A stretch of 64,000 nt of DNA, from positions 744,001 through 808,000 of the forward strand of contig NZ_CP051154.1 of the NCBI RefSeq assembly GCF_012317045.1. Direction: 5' to 3'. This DNA comes from Leifsonia sp. PS1209. GTDB taxonomy: Bacteria; Actinomycetota; Actinomycetes; Actinomycetales; Microbacteriaceae. Below, one piece after another: positions 16,344 to 24,417 of this stretch. Below the pieces are notes generated by a model, which saw only the letters and a list, made by a program, of their open reading frames with translations, searched no databases and was not told where the DNA came from. The position numbers and the translations under genes are program-made. Positions within the stretch are counted from its first letter, which is position 1. Every line of letters begins with the position of its first letter.

Positions 16344-17708
16344 GTGAATTACGCAGAGACCATCATCGACTTGGTCGGCGACACTCCGCTCGTGAAGCTC
16401 AACAGGCTGACCGACGGAATCGCGGCGACGGTGCTCGTAAAACTCGAGTACCTGAACCCCGGAGGTTCGTCGAAGGACCGCATTGCAACCCGCATCATCG
16501 ACGCTGCGGAGAAAGAGGGGCTCCTGAAGCCCGGCGGGACGATCGTCGAACCGACGAGCGGCAACACCGGCGTCGGGCTCGCGCTCGTCGCCCAGCAGCG
16601 CGGATACAAGTGCGTTTTCGTGCTGCCGGACAAGGTGGGGGAGGACAAGCGCAACGTCCTCACCGCATACGGAGCGGAGATCGTGGTCACGCCGACCTCG
16701 GTGGCGCCGGAGGATCCCGACTCCTACTACAGCGTCTCCGACCGGCTGGCGGCGGAGATCCCCGGGGCGTTCAAGCCCAACCAGTACTTCAACCCGAACG
16801 GGCCGCGCAGCCACTACGAGACCACCGGTCCGGAGATCTGGCGCGACACCGACCAGAAGGTGACCCACGTGGTCATCGGCGTCGGCACCGGCGGCACGAT
16901 CAGCGGCACGGGGAAGTTCCTCAAGGAGGCGTCCGACGGCGCCGTGCGCGTGATCGGCGCAGACCCGGAGGGCTCGGTCTACTCCGGCGGCACCGGACGC
17001 CCGTACCTCGTCGAGGGTGTCGGAGAGGACTTCTGGCCGGGTGCATACGACCCGACCGTGGTGGACGAGGTCATCGCGATCTCGGACGCGGAGTCGTTCC
17101 ACGTCACCCGGCGGCTCGCCCGCGAGGAGGGCATCCTGGTCGGTGGGTCGAGCGGCATGGCCGTCGCAGCGGCTCTCAAGGCTGCGAAAGACCTGTCGGC
17201 GGACGACATCGTCGTGGTCATCCTCCCGGACGGCGGACGCGGCTACCTCGCCAAGATCTTCAACGACAAGTGGATGCGGTCCTACGGGTTCAGCGACGTC
17301 CCGGATGAGGCGACGGTGCACGACGTCATCAAGACGAAGAGCGGCGCGCTGCCCGACCTGGTGCACACGCACCCGTCGGAGACCGTGCGCGACGCCATCC
17401 AGATCATGAACACCTACGGCGTCTCGCAGCTGCCCGTTCTCACGGCGGAGCCGCCCGTGGTGATGGGCGAGGTGGCGGGAGCGCTCGACGAGACCTCGCT
17501 GGTCGACGCCGTGTTCAGCGGTCGCGCCCAGATGACCGACGACGTCGGCGCGCACATCGGCGCTCCGTTCCAGCTGATCGGCATCAACGAGCCGGTCAGC
17601 GCGGCGCGCGCGGCCCTCGCCACCGAGAACGCCCTGCTCGTGACCGAGGACGGCAAACCGGTCGCCGTGCTCACCCGGCAGGACCTCCTCAACTTCCTCA
17701 GCGAATGA
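16344..17708 (+). CDS. cbs: Cystathionine beta-synthase
   Basis: 454 codons from GTG 16344. Fold-type II PLP domain: the PLP lysine is in NPGGSSKDRIA (Lys44), with the phosphate/substrate loop EPTSGNTGVGLA and glycine loop GVGTGGTISGTGK. A C-terminal pair of CBS (Bateman) modules lies at about residues 340-454, as in the long bacterial enzyme. It condenses serine and homocysteine to cystathionine. The next gene, overlapping its stop region, encodes cystathionine gamma-synthase/lyase, so the pair supplies transsulfuration. A -10-like TACGGT (16331-16336) suggests a near-leaderless transcript. Confidence 0.93.
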   Translation: MNYAETIIDLVGDTPLVKLNRLTDGIAATVLVKLEYLNPGGSSKDRIATRIIDAAEKEGLLKPGGTIVEPTSGNTGVGLALVAQQRGYKCVFVLPDKVGEDKRNVLTAYGAEIVVTPTSVAPEDPDSYYSVSDRLAAEIPGAFKPNQYFNPNGPRSHYETTGPEIWRDTDQKVTHVVIGVGTGGTISGTGKFLKEASDGAVRVIGADPEGSVYSGGTGRPYLVEGVGEDFWPGAYDPTVVDEVIAISDAESFHVTRRLAREEGILVGGSSGMAVAAALKAAKDLSADDIVVVILPDGGRGYLAKIFNDKWMRSYGFSDVPDEATVHDVIKTKSGALPDLVHTHPSETVRDAIQIMNTYGVSQLPVLTAEPPVVMGEVAGALDETSLVDAVFSGRAQMTDDVGAHIGAPFQLIGINEPVSAARAALATENALLVTEDGKPVAVLTRQDLLNFLSE

Positions 17709-17740
17709 AAAACGACTCCAGAAAGACAGCAGACAGACCC

Positions 17741-18880
17741 ATGAAGTTCGCAACCAACGCCATCCACGTCGGCCAGGAGTTCGACCCGACGACCGGCGCG
17801 ATCATCCCGCCGATCTACCAGACGTCGACGTTCGTCCAGGACGGTGTCGGCGGCCTGCGCGGCGGCTACGAGTACAGCAGGGGCGGCAACCCGACGCGCA
17901 CCTCGCTGGAGACGCTGCTCGCCGCGCTGGAGGGTGGAGTGAGCGCGCTGTCGTTCGCGTCCGGACTCGCGGCGGAGGACGCGCTGCTGCGCGCCGTCTT
18001 GAAGCCGGGCGACCACGTCGTGCTCGGCAACGACGTCTACGGGGGAACCCACCGGCTGATCAACCGCATCCACGGTGCGTGGGACATCCGCAACACCACG
18101 GTCGACCTCACCGACCTGGATGCGGTCCGCACCGCGCTGCAGGCCGACGGCACGAAGGTGCTCTGGATCGAGACGCCGAGCAACCCGCTGATGAAGGTGA
18201 GCGACATCGCCGCCCTGGCCGAGCTCGGTCACGCGGTCGGAGCGCTCGTCGTCGTGGACAACACGTTCGCGTCCCCTGCGCTGCAGCAGCCGCTGTCGCT
18301 CGGGGCCGACGTGGTCGCGCACTCGACCACCAAGTACCTCGGCGGCCACTCCGACGTGCTCGGCGGGGCGCTCGTCTTCGCCGACGAAGAGCTCGCGGGC
18401 CGGGTGCAGTTCATCCAGTTCGCGGCCGGTGCCGTGTCGTCCCCGATGGATGCGTGGCTCACCACGCGCGGCATCAAGACCCTCGCCGTGCGCATGCAGC
18501 GTCACACCGAGAACGCGCAGGCCATCGCGGAGGCCCTGGTCGGCCGCGACGGCATCGACGCCGTCTACTACCCCGGCCTGCCCAGCCACCCCGGCCACGA
18601 GCTGGCCGCGCGCCAGATGAGCGGCTTCGGCGGGATGCTCTCCGTCGCCCTCAGCGGCGGTGCAGCGGCGGCGCGCAGCTTCGCGGAGTCGACGGAGGTG
18701 TTCCAGCTCGCGGAGTCCCTCGGCGGCGTCGAATCCCTGATCGGCTACCCGAGCGAGATGACGCACGCCTCGGTGCGCGGCACGGAGCTCGAGGTGCCGG
18801 ACAACGTCATCCGGCTCTCCGTCGGCATCGAGGACGTCTCCGACCTGCTCGCCGACATCGACCAGGCGCTGTCCCGGTAG
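17741..18880 (+). CDS. metB: Cystathionine gamma-synthase / gamma-lyase
   Basis: 379 codons from ATG 17741 (MKFATNAIHVGQEF), which matches the family N-terminus; an in-frame ATG at 17705 overlaps the cbs stop (ATGA) and would add 12 residues. Cys/Met-metabolism PLP enzyme: SRGGNPTRTSLE, the aspartate in VVVDNTFASP, and the PLP lysine in HSTTKYLGGHSDV (Lys198). The family makes cystathionine from O-acyl-homoserine and cysteine or cleaves it to cysteine. Next to cbs, the lyase (reverse transsulfuration) direction is quite possible; sequence alone does not decide. Confidence 0.92.
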   Translation: MKFATNAIHVGQEFDPTTGAIIPPIYQTSTFVQDGVGGLRGGYEYSRGGNPTRTSLETLLAALEGGVSALSFASGLAAEDALLRAVLKPGDHVVLGNDVYGGTHRLINRIHGAWDIRNTTVDLTDLDAVRTALQADGTKVLWIETPSNPLMKVSDIAALAELGHAVGALVVVDNTFASPALQQPLSLGADVVAHSTTKYLGGHSDVLGGALVFADEELAGRVQFIQFAAGAVSSPMDAWLTTRGIKTLAVRMQRHTENAQAIAEALVGRDGIDAVYYPGLPSHPGHELAARQMSGFGGMLSVALSGGAAAARSFAESTEVFQLAESLGGVESLIGYPSEMTHASVRGTELEVPDNVIRLSVGIEDVSDLLADIDQALSR

Positions 18881-18946
18881 GCGGCGGCGCTCGTTCCAAG
18901 TCGGCCGCGCTCGCGGCATGTCGGCGGCGGGCGCTAGCGTCGAGCC

Positions 18947-19363
18947 ATGGAACAGCGAGTGAGTCTGATCACGTTGGGTGTTGCCGACCTGGAGCGGGCG
19001 CGGCGCTTCTACGAGGAGGGGCTGGGCTGGACGCCGACACAGGCGCTCGACGGCGTCTGTTTCTACCAGCTGCCGGGGATCGCGCTCGGCCTGTTCGGCA
19101 GGGATGACCTCGCCGAGGACGCGAAGCATCCGATCGACGGCACGTTCAGCGGCGTCACCATCGCCATCAACCAGCCGTCCGAGGAGGCCGTCGACCGGGT
19201 GTTCGCCGAGGCGGAGGCAGCGGGGGCGAGCATCCTGAAGCCGGCGGAGCGCGTGTTCTGGGGCGGATACTCGGGATACTTCGCCGACCTCGACGGTCAC
19301 GTCTGGGAGGTCGCGTACAACCCGGACTGGACCGTCAACGACGACGGAACGCTCACCATCTGA
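18947..19363 (+). CDS. VOC (glyoxalase/bleomycin resistance) family protein
   Basis: 138 codons. Two beta-alpha-beta-beta-beta modules as in VOC proteins: N-terminal VSLITLGVADLERARRFYEEGL and C-terminal GGYSGYFADLDGHVWEVAYN with the usual metal-ligand Glu in the last strand. Function could be a lyase, dioxygenase or a binding protein; not decidable. A -10 TAGCGT (18935-18940) is spaced for transcription from the ATG, so it is probably leaderless and begins its own unit with the following hydrolase (TGATG overlap). Confidence 0.88.
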   Translation: MEQRVSLITLGVADLERARRFYEEGLGWTPTQALDGVCFYQLPGIALGLFGRDDLAEDAKHPIDGTFSGVTIAINQPSEEAVDRVFAEAEAAGASILKPAERVFWGGYSGYFADLDGHVWEVAYNPDWTVNDDGTLTI

Positions 19364-20049
19364 TGCGGTACGTGCTTCTGCCGGGGGCGGGTGGGGCCGC
19401 ATTCGTCTGGCATCGCGTGGTGGAGCAGCTGACCGCCAGGGGGATGGATGCGGTGGCCGTCGAGTTCGTGACCGGTGACGGCCACGGGCTCGCCGATTAC
19501 GCGGACGCAGCCGTCGCCGCGGCGGAGGGCGCCGACGATGTCGTGCTGGTTGCGCAGTCGATGGGCGGCTTCACCGCTGCCGTCGCCGCGCAGCGCCTGC
19601 CGGTGAGCGGGATCGTGTTCCTCAACGCGATGATCCCCGTGCCCGGCGAGTCGGCCGGAGGCTGGTGGGAGGCGGTCGGTCACGATGCCGCGATGCGCGA
19701 GAACGACATCGCGGCAGGGCGCGACCCCGATGCCGAGTTCGACATCGACCTCTACTTCTTCCACGACGTGCCGGAGGAGGAACGCGATGCGCTCGAACAG
19801 CAGGAGGGCGAGGCGGACTCCGAGGCGATGTTCGCCGAGCCGTGCGACTTCCCCGGCTGGCCGGACGTGCCGCTCACGGTCATCGCCGGCGGCGACGACC
19901 GGCTGTTCCCCGCCGCGTTCCAGGAGCGCGTCGCCCGCGAGCGCCTCTCCGTGGATGCGCACCGCGTGCCCGGCGGTCATCTCGCCGCGCTGTCGCATCC
20001 AGAGCCGATCGTCGAGCTTCTCCTGACGGCGGGCCGAACGGCGGAATGA
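19363..20049 (+). CDS. Alpha/beta-fold hydrolase
   Basis: 228 codons, start overlapping the VOC stop by one base (TGATG), so coupled. The oxyanion region LLPGAGGAAFVWH, nucleophile elbow VLVAQSMGGFTA (Ser in QSMGG), acid in GGDDRLFP and catalytic His in VPGGHLAALSHPE form a clear triad, as in the MhpC/salicylate esterase-like group. It is cytoplasmic. The substrate is unknown. Confidence 0.88.
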   Translation: MRYVLLPGAGGAAFVWHRVVEQLTARGMDAVAVEFVTGDGHGLADYADAAVAAAEGADDVVLVAQSMGGFTAAVAAQRLPVSGIVFLNAMIPVPGESAGGWWEAVGHDAAMRENDIAAGRDPDAEFDIDLYFFHDVPEEERDALEQQEGEADSEAMFAEPCDFPGWPDVPLTVIAGGDDRLFPAAFQERVARERLSVDAHRVPGGHLAALSHPEPIVELLLTAGRTAE

Positions 20050-20141
20050 GGCCGGCCTGCGCGCGCATGTCAGGCGGGCCTAAACGCTGGGAGAGTGCCC
20101 GGCCGGCCCCTCGCGGGGCGCGCATCCCGGGCAGGATGGAA

Positions 20142-20310
20142 GGCATCGAAGGGGAGTAGTTCCCACCGCCTGAACCGCCGGCAGCGATCCGTCGCACGGT
20201 GCGGGGACGGCGACGCGGTTCGTCGACATACTGGCTGGTCACGGAGACCGGCCCGGCGCACCACCCGCACAGTGCAGCCTGCGCGCGGGCGAACGAGACC
20301 TTCGGTCGGC
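20142..20310 (+). ncRNA. yybP-ykoY manganese riboswitch
   Basis: In the 330-base space before the exchanger, the conserved 5' motif GAAGGGGAGTAG (20148-20159) and the 3' motif GAACGAGACCTTCGG (20291-20305) of this riboswitch class are present. P1 forms between CGAAGG (20147-20152) and CCTTCG (20299-20304). Between them lie the arms carrying the Mn2+ site, including GACATACTGG and the GGCTGGTCACGGAGACCGGCC hairpin region. Known members sense Mn2+ and turn on efflux genes. Downstream, GGCGACCGAG (20318-20327) pairs with CTCGGTCGCC (20345-20354) just before the ribosome-binding site, a likely expression platform without a T run, hence translational control. Confidence 0.85.
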
Positions 20311-20378
20311 CATTCCCGGCGACCGAGTCACCCCTGTGCATCCTCTCGGTCGCCGCCTGTGATCGAAAGGGTCTCCCC

Positions 20379-21671
20379 GTGTCGAATCCACACCTTCCCA
20401 CCGCGTCCGTCTGGCGCCGTCTCGTCCTCCCGCTCGGGATCGTGGCGCTGATCGCCGCCCAGGGGGTCGCCCTGACGCTGACCGGCGTGCACGTTCCCCC
20501 GCTCATCGGGGTGCTGTCGTTCGGCGTCGCCATCGTCGCCGCGGCCTTCGCTCTTGCCTGGGCCGGGGAGGCGGCCGAGGTCGACATCTCGGGCGGTCTC
20601 GCCGTCGGGCTGCTGGCGATCATCGCGATCCTGCCCGAGTACGCGATCGACCTCTATTTCGCGTTCAGCGCGGGCTCCGACCCGTCTCAGGCTCCGTACG
20701 CCGCCGCCAATATGACCGGCTCCAACCGATTGCTGCTCGGGTTCGGCTGGCCGTTCATCCTGCTGGTGGCGTTCCTCGCGTTCCTGGCAGCGCGTCGCCG
20801 CCGGACGGCCGCCGATCCGGATGTGCAGGCGAAGCCGTTCGCGATCCGGCTGCCGCACGGCAACCGCGTCGAGCTCGGGCTGCTGCTGGTCGCGTCGGTG
20901 CTCACCCTGGTCATCCCGCTGACCGGGCAGATCCACGTCGTGCTCGGTGTCCTGCTGCTCGCGCTCTTCGCCTACTACCTGTGGCGGGTGTCGACCGGCG
21001 AGAGCGACGAGCCGGAACTCGTCGGTGTCGCGCACAGCATCGGCACGCTGCCGACCCGTGCCCGCCGGGCGACGGTCGTGACGATCTTCGTCCTCGCCGC
21101 CGTCATCATCCTGCTGCTCGCCGAGCCGTTCGCCACCAGCCTGGTCGAGGGAGGGCGGGCGCTCGGGATCGACGACTTCCTGCTCGTGCAGTGGCTCGCA
21201 CCGCTCGCCTCCGAGGCTCCGGAGTTCGTGATCGCTGTGCTCTTCGCGCTGCGCGGCAAGGCGGCGATGGGCATCGGCATCCTGCTCGCCAGCAAGGTCA
21301 ACCAGTGGACGGCGCTGGTCGGGACGCTGCCCATCGCACATCTCATCGGCGGCGGAGGGATGGCCCTGCCGATGGATGCACGGCAGGTGGAGGAGTTCAC
21401 GCTGACCGCGACCCAGACCATCCTGGGCGTCGCCATGCTTCTCACGCTCCGGTTCAGCGGACGCTGGGCGGTCGCCCTGTTCGTGCTGTTCGCCGCGACG
21501 TTCGTGTTCACGTCGACGGAGGCGCGACTGATCGTGTCCGCCGTGTACGCCGTGCTCGCCGTCGCCCTGTTCGTCGTGCGGAGGCGGACGCTGCTGCCGA
21601 CCATCACCGCTCCGTTCCGGTTCGCGAAGCGGGAGGAGCCCGCCGCCCTGGAGCCGGAGCGTTCCGCCTGA
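20379..21671 (+). CDS. Cation exchanger (Ca2+/cation antiporter family), likely Mn2+ efflux
   Basis: 430 codons from GTG 20379, preceded by GAAAGG; a longer frame running back through the riboswitch is rejected. About 11-12 membrane segments with two inverted repeats each carrying an acidic CaCA-type motif: AIIAILPEYAIDLYFAFSAG and LAPLASEAPEFVIAVLFALRG, followed by ILLASKVNQWTALVGTLP. The central loop is basic and polar (about residues 130-160). Na+/Ca2+ or cation/H+ exchange is the family role. The manganese riboswitch makes Mn2+ export the most likely job; Ca2+ is the alternative. Confidence 0.87.
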   Translation: MSNPHLPTASVWRRLVLPLGIVALIAAQGVALTLTGVHVPPLIGVLSFGVAIVAAAFALAWAGEAAEVDISGGLAVGLLAIIAILPEYAIDLYFAFSAGSDPSQAPYAAANMTGSNRLLLGFGWPFILLVAFLAFLAARRRRTAADPDVQAKPFAIRLPHGNRVELGLLLVASVLTLVIPLTGQIHVVLGVLLLALFAYYLWRVSTGESDEPELVGVAHSIGTLPTRARRATVVTIFVLAAVIILLLAEPFATSLVEGGRALGIDDFLLVQWLAPLASEAPEFVIAVLFALRGKAAMGIGILLASKVNQWTALVGTLPIAHLIGGGGMALPMDARQVEEFTLTATQTILGVAMLLTLRFSGRWAVALFVLFAATFVFTSTEARLIVSAVYAVLAVALFVVRRRTLLPTITAPFRFAKREEPAALEPERSA

Positions 21672-21755
21672 GCTCTGCGTCGTCCGGTTACGTCACAACC
21701 TGGAGGTTCCCGCTAGGGGCTGGCCACCGCAGGTGCTGGCGCGGATAGTTGGTCT

Positions 21756-22901
21756 ATGAGGACTTTCGGGGTGGAGGAAGAACTGCTGCTCGTCGACGAG
21801 CGCACCGGCGCTCCGATGGCCGTCGCCCCGCAGGCGCTCGCCGCGGCGGAGGCCGACGACGCGCGGGCCAGGAACGGCGCGGAAGAACCTGGTCCCCAGC
21901 TCTCGGCCGAGATCCACCAGGAGATGATCGAGACGCAGACCAGGCCGCTCACCTCCACGGACGAGCTGCTGGCGGACATCGTCGCGGGCAGGGAGCGGGC
22001 GGACAGGCTGGCCCGCACGCTCGGCGCGCGCGCGGTCGCGGTGGGGATGTCGCCGCTGCCGGTCCAGCCGCATCCCACGCAGAAGGACCGCTACGACGAG
22101 ATGATGCGCCGCTACGGCGCCACCGCGCAGACGACGCTCGTCTGCGGCTGCCACGTGCACGTCGGCATCGAGTCGCGCGAGGAGGGCGTCGCCATCCTGG
22201 ACAGGATCAGGACCTGGCTGCCGCTGCTGCTCGCCCTGAGCGCCAACTCGCCCTTCGCCGGGGGCGGGGACACCGGATATGCGAGCTTCCGTTTCCTCGC
22301 CTGGCACCAGTGGCAGAGCGCTGGCCCGACCGACGTGTTCGGTTCGGTGGAGGAGTACGACAGATTCGAACGGCTGCTCGTCGACACCGAGGTGATCATG
22401 GACTACGGCATGGTCTACCTCGATGCCCGCCTGTCGCACAAGCAGCCGACGATCGAGGTGCGCATCGCCGACGTCTGCCTGGATGCGCGGGATGCCGTCG
22501 TCCTGGCCGCGATCGTCCGCGCCCTGGTCGACACCGCGGCGGCGGACTGGCACGCCGGGGTGCGGCCGTCCGATCTGCCGGCCGCCGCACTGCGCCTGGC
22601 CGGGTGGCAGGCGGCGCTGACCGGCGTGCACGGCCGGCTGCCGCATCCCCAGCACGGGGCGGGCGCAGACATCACGGACGCACTGGATGCGCTGGTCGTC
22701 CACATCCGGAGGGCGCTGGAGGCCAACGGCGACGCCGCTCTCGTGCACGACGGCCTGGCGAGGATCGTGGCGTCCGGGGGAGGGGCCGGCAGGCAGCGCG
22801 CGGCGTTCGCGGTGCGCGGCAGCCTCGAGGATGTGGTGCAGGCAGCGGTGGATGCGACGCACGAGCTGAGTCCGTCCGGCGACGATCTGCCCGTCTCCTG
22901 A
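21756..22901 (+). CDS. Glutamate-cysteine ligase-like carboxylate-amine ligase (YbdK type)
   Basis: 381 codons. N-terminal FGVEEELLLVDERTG and the metal/ATP motif CGCHVHVGIES are diagnostic of the GCS2/YbdK family, with the typical SANSPFAGGGDTGYASFR and RFLAWHQW segments. These enzymes join a carboxylate and an amine using ATP; E. coli YbdK has weak gamma-glutamylcysteine ligase activity. In actinobacteria that use mycothiol the true substrate is often unknown. A GATAGT hexamer (21744-21749) is spaced for a leaderless start. Confidence 0.9.
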   Translation: MRTFGVEEELLLVDERTGAPMAVAPQALAAAEADDARARNGAEEPGPQLSAEIHQEMIETQTRPLTSTDELLADIVAGRERADRLARTLGARAVAVGMSPLPVQPHPTQKDRYDEMMRRYGATAQTTLVCGCHVHVGIESREEGVAILDRIRTWLPLLLALSANSPFAGGGDTGYASFRFLAWHQWQSAGPTDVFGSVEEYDRFERLLVDTEVIMDYGMVYLDARLSHKQPTIEVRIADVCLDARDAVVLAAIVRALVDTAAADWHAGVRPSDLPAAALRLAGWQAALTGVHGRLPHPQHGAGADITDALDALVVHIRRALEANGDAALVHDGLARIVASGGGAGRQRAAFAVRGSLEDVVQAAVDATHELSPSGDDLPVS

Positions 22902-22920
22902 CCGGCTATTGTCCGGGGTA

Positions 22921-22954
22921 TTGACTCCTCACTTGTTTTTTGCAAGTGTTAACG
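22921..22954 (+). promoter_or_regulatory. Promoter region with palindrome before the VOC-HxlR pair
   Basis: TTGACT (22921-22926) could be a -35. CACTTG (22930-22935) and CAAGTG (22943-22948) form an inverted repeat around a T-rich 7-base centre, a candidate operator for the HxlR regulator encoded just downstream. No convincing -10 at 17 bases was found. Confidence 0.5.
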
Positions 22955-22987
22955 CGTCCACAGACGGACCGACCTGAGGAGACCACA

Positions 22988-23422
22988 ATGACCGCGATGT
23001 TCGTCAACCTGCCGGTGACCGACCTGGAACGCGCGAAGGCGTTCTACACGGCGGTCGGGTTCACCATCAATCCGCTCTTCACCGACCACAACGCGGCCTG
23101 CGTCGTCGTCGAGGAGGACCACAGCTACTTCATGATCCTGGTGCGCGAGTACTTCCAGACCTTCACCGACCTGCCGATCGGCGACCCCGCCGTGAACCCG
23201 TCCGTGTCGACCGCGATCTTCCTCGACAGCCGCGAGGACGTGGACAAGACCATCGCAGACGGGATCGCGGCCGGCGGCTCCGAGGCACGTCCGGCCTCCG
23301 ACTACGGCTTCATGTACCAGCGCCAGCTCAACGACCCGGACGGCAACCTCCTCGAATTCGGCTGGATGGACCCGGTCGCCGCCGAGCAGGGACCGGCCGC
23401 CGCCGCGAACCAGCAGGCCTGA
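22988..23422 (+). CDS. VOC (glyoxalase-like) family protein
   Basis: 144 codons from ATG 22988 with GAGGAGA just upstream; an in-frame frame from 22940 overlaps the operator and is rejected. MFVNLPVTDLERAKAFYTAVGF opens the first VOC module; the second ends YQRQLNDPDGNLLEFGWMD, with the final-strand Glu. It resembles the lactoylglutathione lyase-like/PhnB-like group common in actinobacteria. It is followed 5 bases later by an HxlR regulator, so they form a stress-type pair. Confidence 0.88.
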   Translation: MTAMFVNLPVTDLERAKAFYTAVGFTINPLFTDHNAACVVVEEDHSYFMILVREYFQTFTDLPIGDPAVNPSVSTAIFLDSREDVDKTIADGIAAGGSEARPASDYGFMYQRQLNDPDGNLLEFGWMDPVAAEQGPAAAANQQA

Positions 23423-23427
23423 GGGCG

Positions 23428-24069
23428 ATGGCAGCACGCGACTACGGGCAGTACTCCGGCTTCTCGCAGGCCCTCGAGCTGGTGGGGGAGCGGTGGGCGA
23501 TGCTCATCGTCCGCGACCTGCTCGTGGGGCCGCGCCGGTATGGGGAGCTCGCGGCCGGGCTTCCGCGCATCCCGAGCAACATCCTGGCTGCGCGGCTGAA
23601 GGAGCTGCAGGCTGCCGGGGTGCTGCACCGTGTTCCGCACTCTCGCGTGATCGTCTACGAGCTGACGCCGTACGGCCGGGAGCTCGAACCGGTGGTGCTC
23701 GCGCTCGGCGCGTGGGGGTTCAAGACCCTGAGCGAGCCGAGGGAGGAGCAGATCATCACGCCGGACTCGATGACGATGGATCTGCGCACCGCGTTCCGCC
23801 CGCAGGTCGCCGCCGCCCTGCCGACCACGGCGTACGGTGCGCGGTTCGGGGAGGCCGAGCTGCACATCCGGGTGGACGGCACGACGCTGGATGTGACGCG
23901 CGGCGACGGACCGGTCGACCTCGCCTTCTCCACTGGCCCGGACATCCGGAGGCTGATCTCCGGCGAACTCGCCCCGGAACGGGCGATCGAGACGGGCGTG
24001 GTGGAGGTGCTGCGGGGGCGCGGAGACCTGCTCGACCGCTTCGCGAGCACCTTCCACCTGGCCGCCTGA
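23428..24069 (+). CDS. HxlR-family transcriptional regulator
   Basis: 213 codons. The HxlR winged helix fills residues 1-100: ALELVGERWAMLIVRDLLVGPRRYGEL, recognition part IPSNILAARLKELQAAGVL, then the wing YELTPYGRELEPVVLALG. Unlike minimal HxlR proteins (about 110 residues) it has a further C-terminal domain of about 100 residues that I cannot name securely; it could bind a ligand. Five bases after the VOC gene, GAGGG before its ATG. It likely regulates the pair through the palindrome at 22930-22948. Confidence 0.87.
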   Translation: MAARDYGQYSGFSQALELVGERWAMLIVRDLLVGPRRYGELAAGLPRIPSNILAARLKELQAAGVLHRVPHSRVIVYELTPYGRELEPVVLALGAWGFKTLSEPREEQIITPDSMTMDLRTAFRPQVAAALPTTAYGARFGEAELHIRVDGTTLDVTRGDGPVDLAFSTGPDIRRLISGELAPERAIETGVVEVLRGRGDLLDRFASTFHLAA

Positions 24070-24137
24070 ACGGAAACGCGTGACGCTGTGCGCCCGACCG
24101 CTACCGTGCGGGCGGGATAGCGCATACTCTTCCGAAC

Positions 24138-24416
24138 ATGACCGGGAACCAGCTCGACCACCAGCACGCGGTCTACAGCTATGGCACGACGCCGCTCACG
24201 CTCATGTACAGCCCGACGGCGACGGCCGCGTGGGAGGTCTACTACGGCGGGGAGTACCTCGGGCTGATCGAGGAGGTGCGGACCGCCGGCGAAGCGTGGC
24301 CGATGTTCGTGGCCAGGCTGCCCGGCGAGGAGGAGGACGGCGGGACCGCCGGGGCCGCGCCATCCAGGGACTGGCGGCTCGCGGTCGAGGTGCTGGCGGT
24401 GCACGCCGGGCTCTGA
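24138..24416 (+). CDS. Hypothetical protein, 92 residues
   Basis: Starts MTGNQLDHQHAVYSYGTTPL, soluble, acidic, with a central aromatic segment (WEVYYGGEYLGLIEEV) and a C-terminal Trp-containing strand (RDWRLAVEVLAVHAGL). No signal peptide or membrane helix. A TACTCT hexamer (24125-24130) lies one base off leaderless spacing, supporting the start. I do not recognise the family. It stands alone between the HxlR gene and a convergent AraC-type regulator; the two stops are one base apart. Confidence 0.65.
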   Translation: MTGNQLDHQHAVYSYGTTPLTLMYSPTATAAWEVYYGGEYLGLIEEVRTAGEAWPMFVARLPGEEEDGGTAGAAPSRDWRLAVEVLAVHAGL

Positions 24417-24417
24417 G

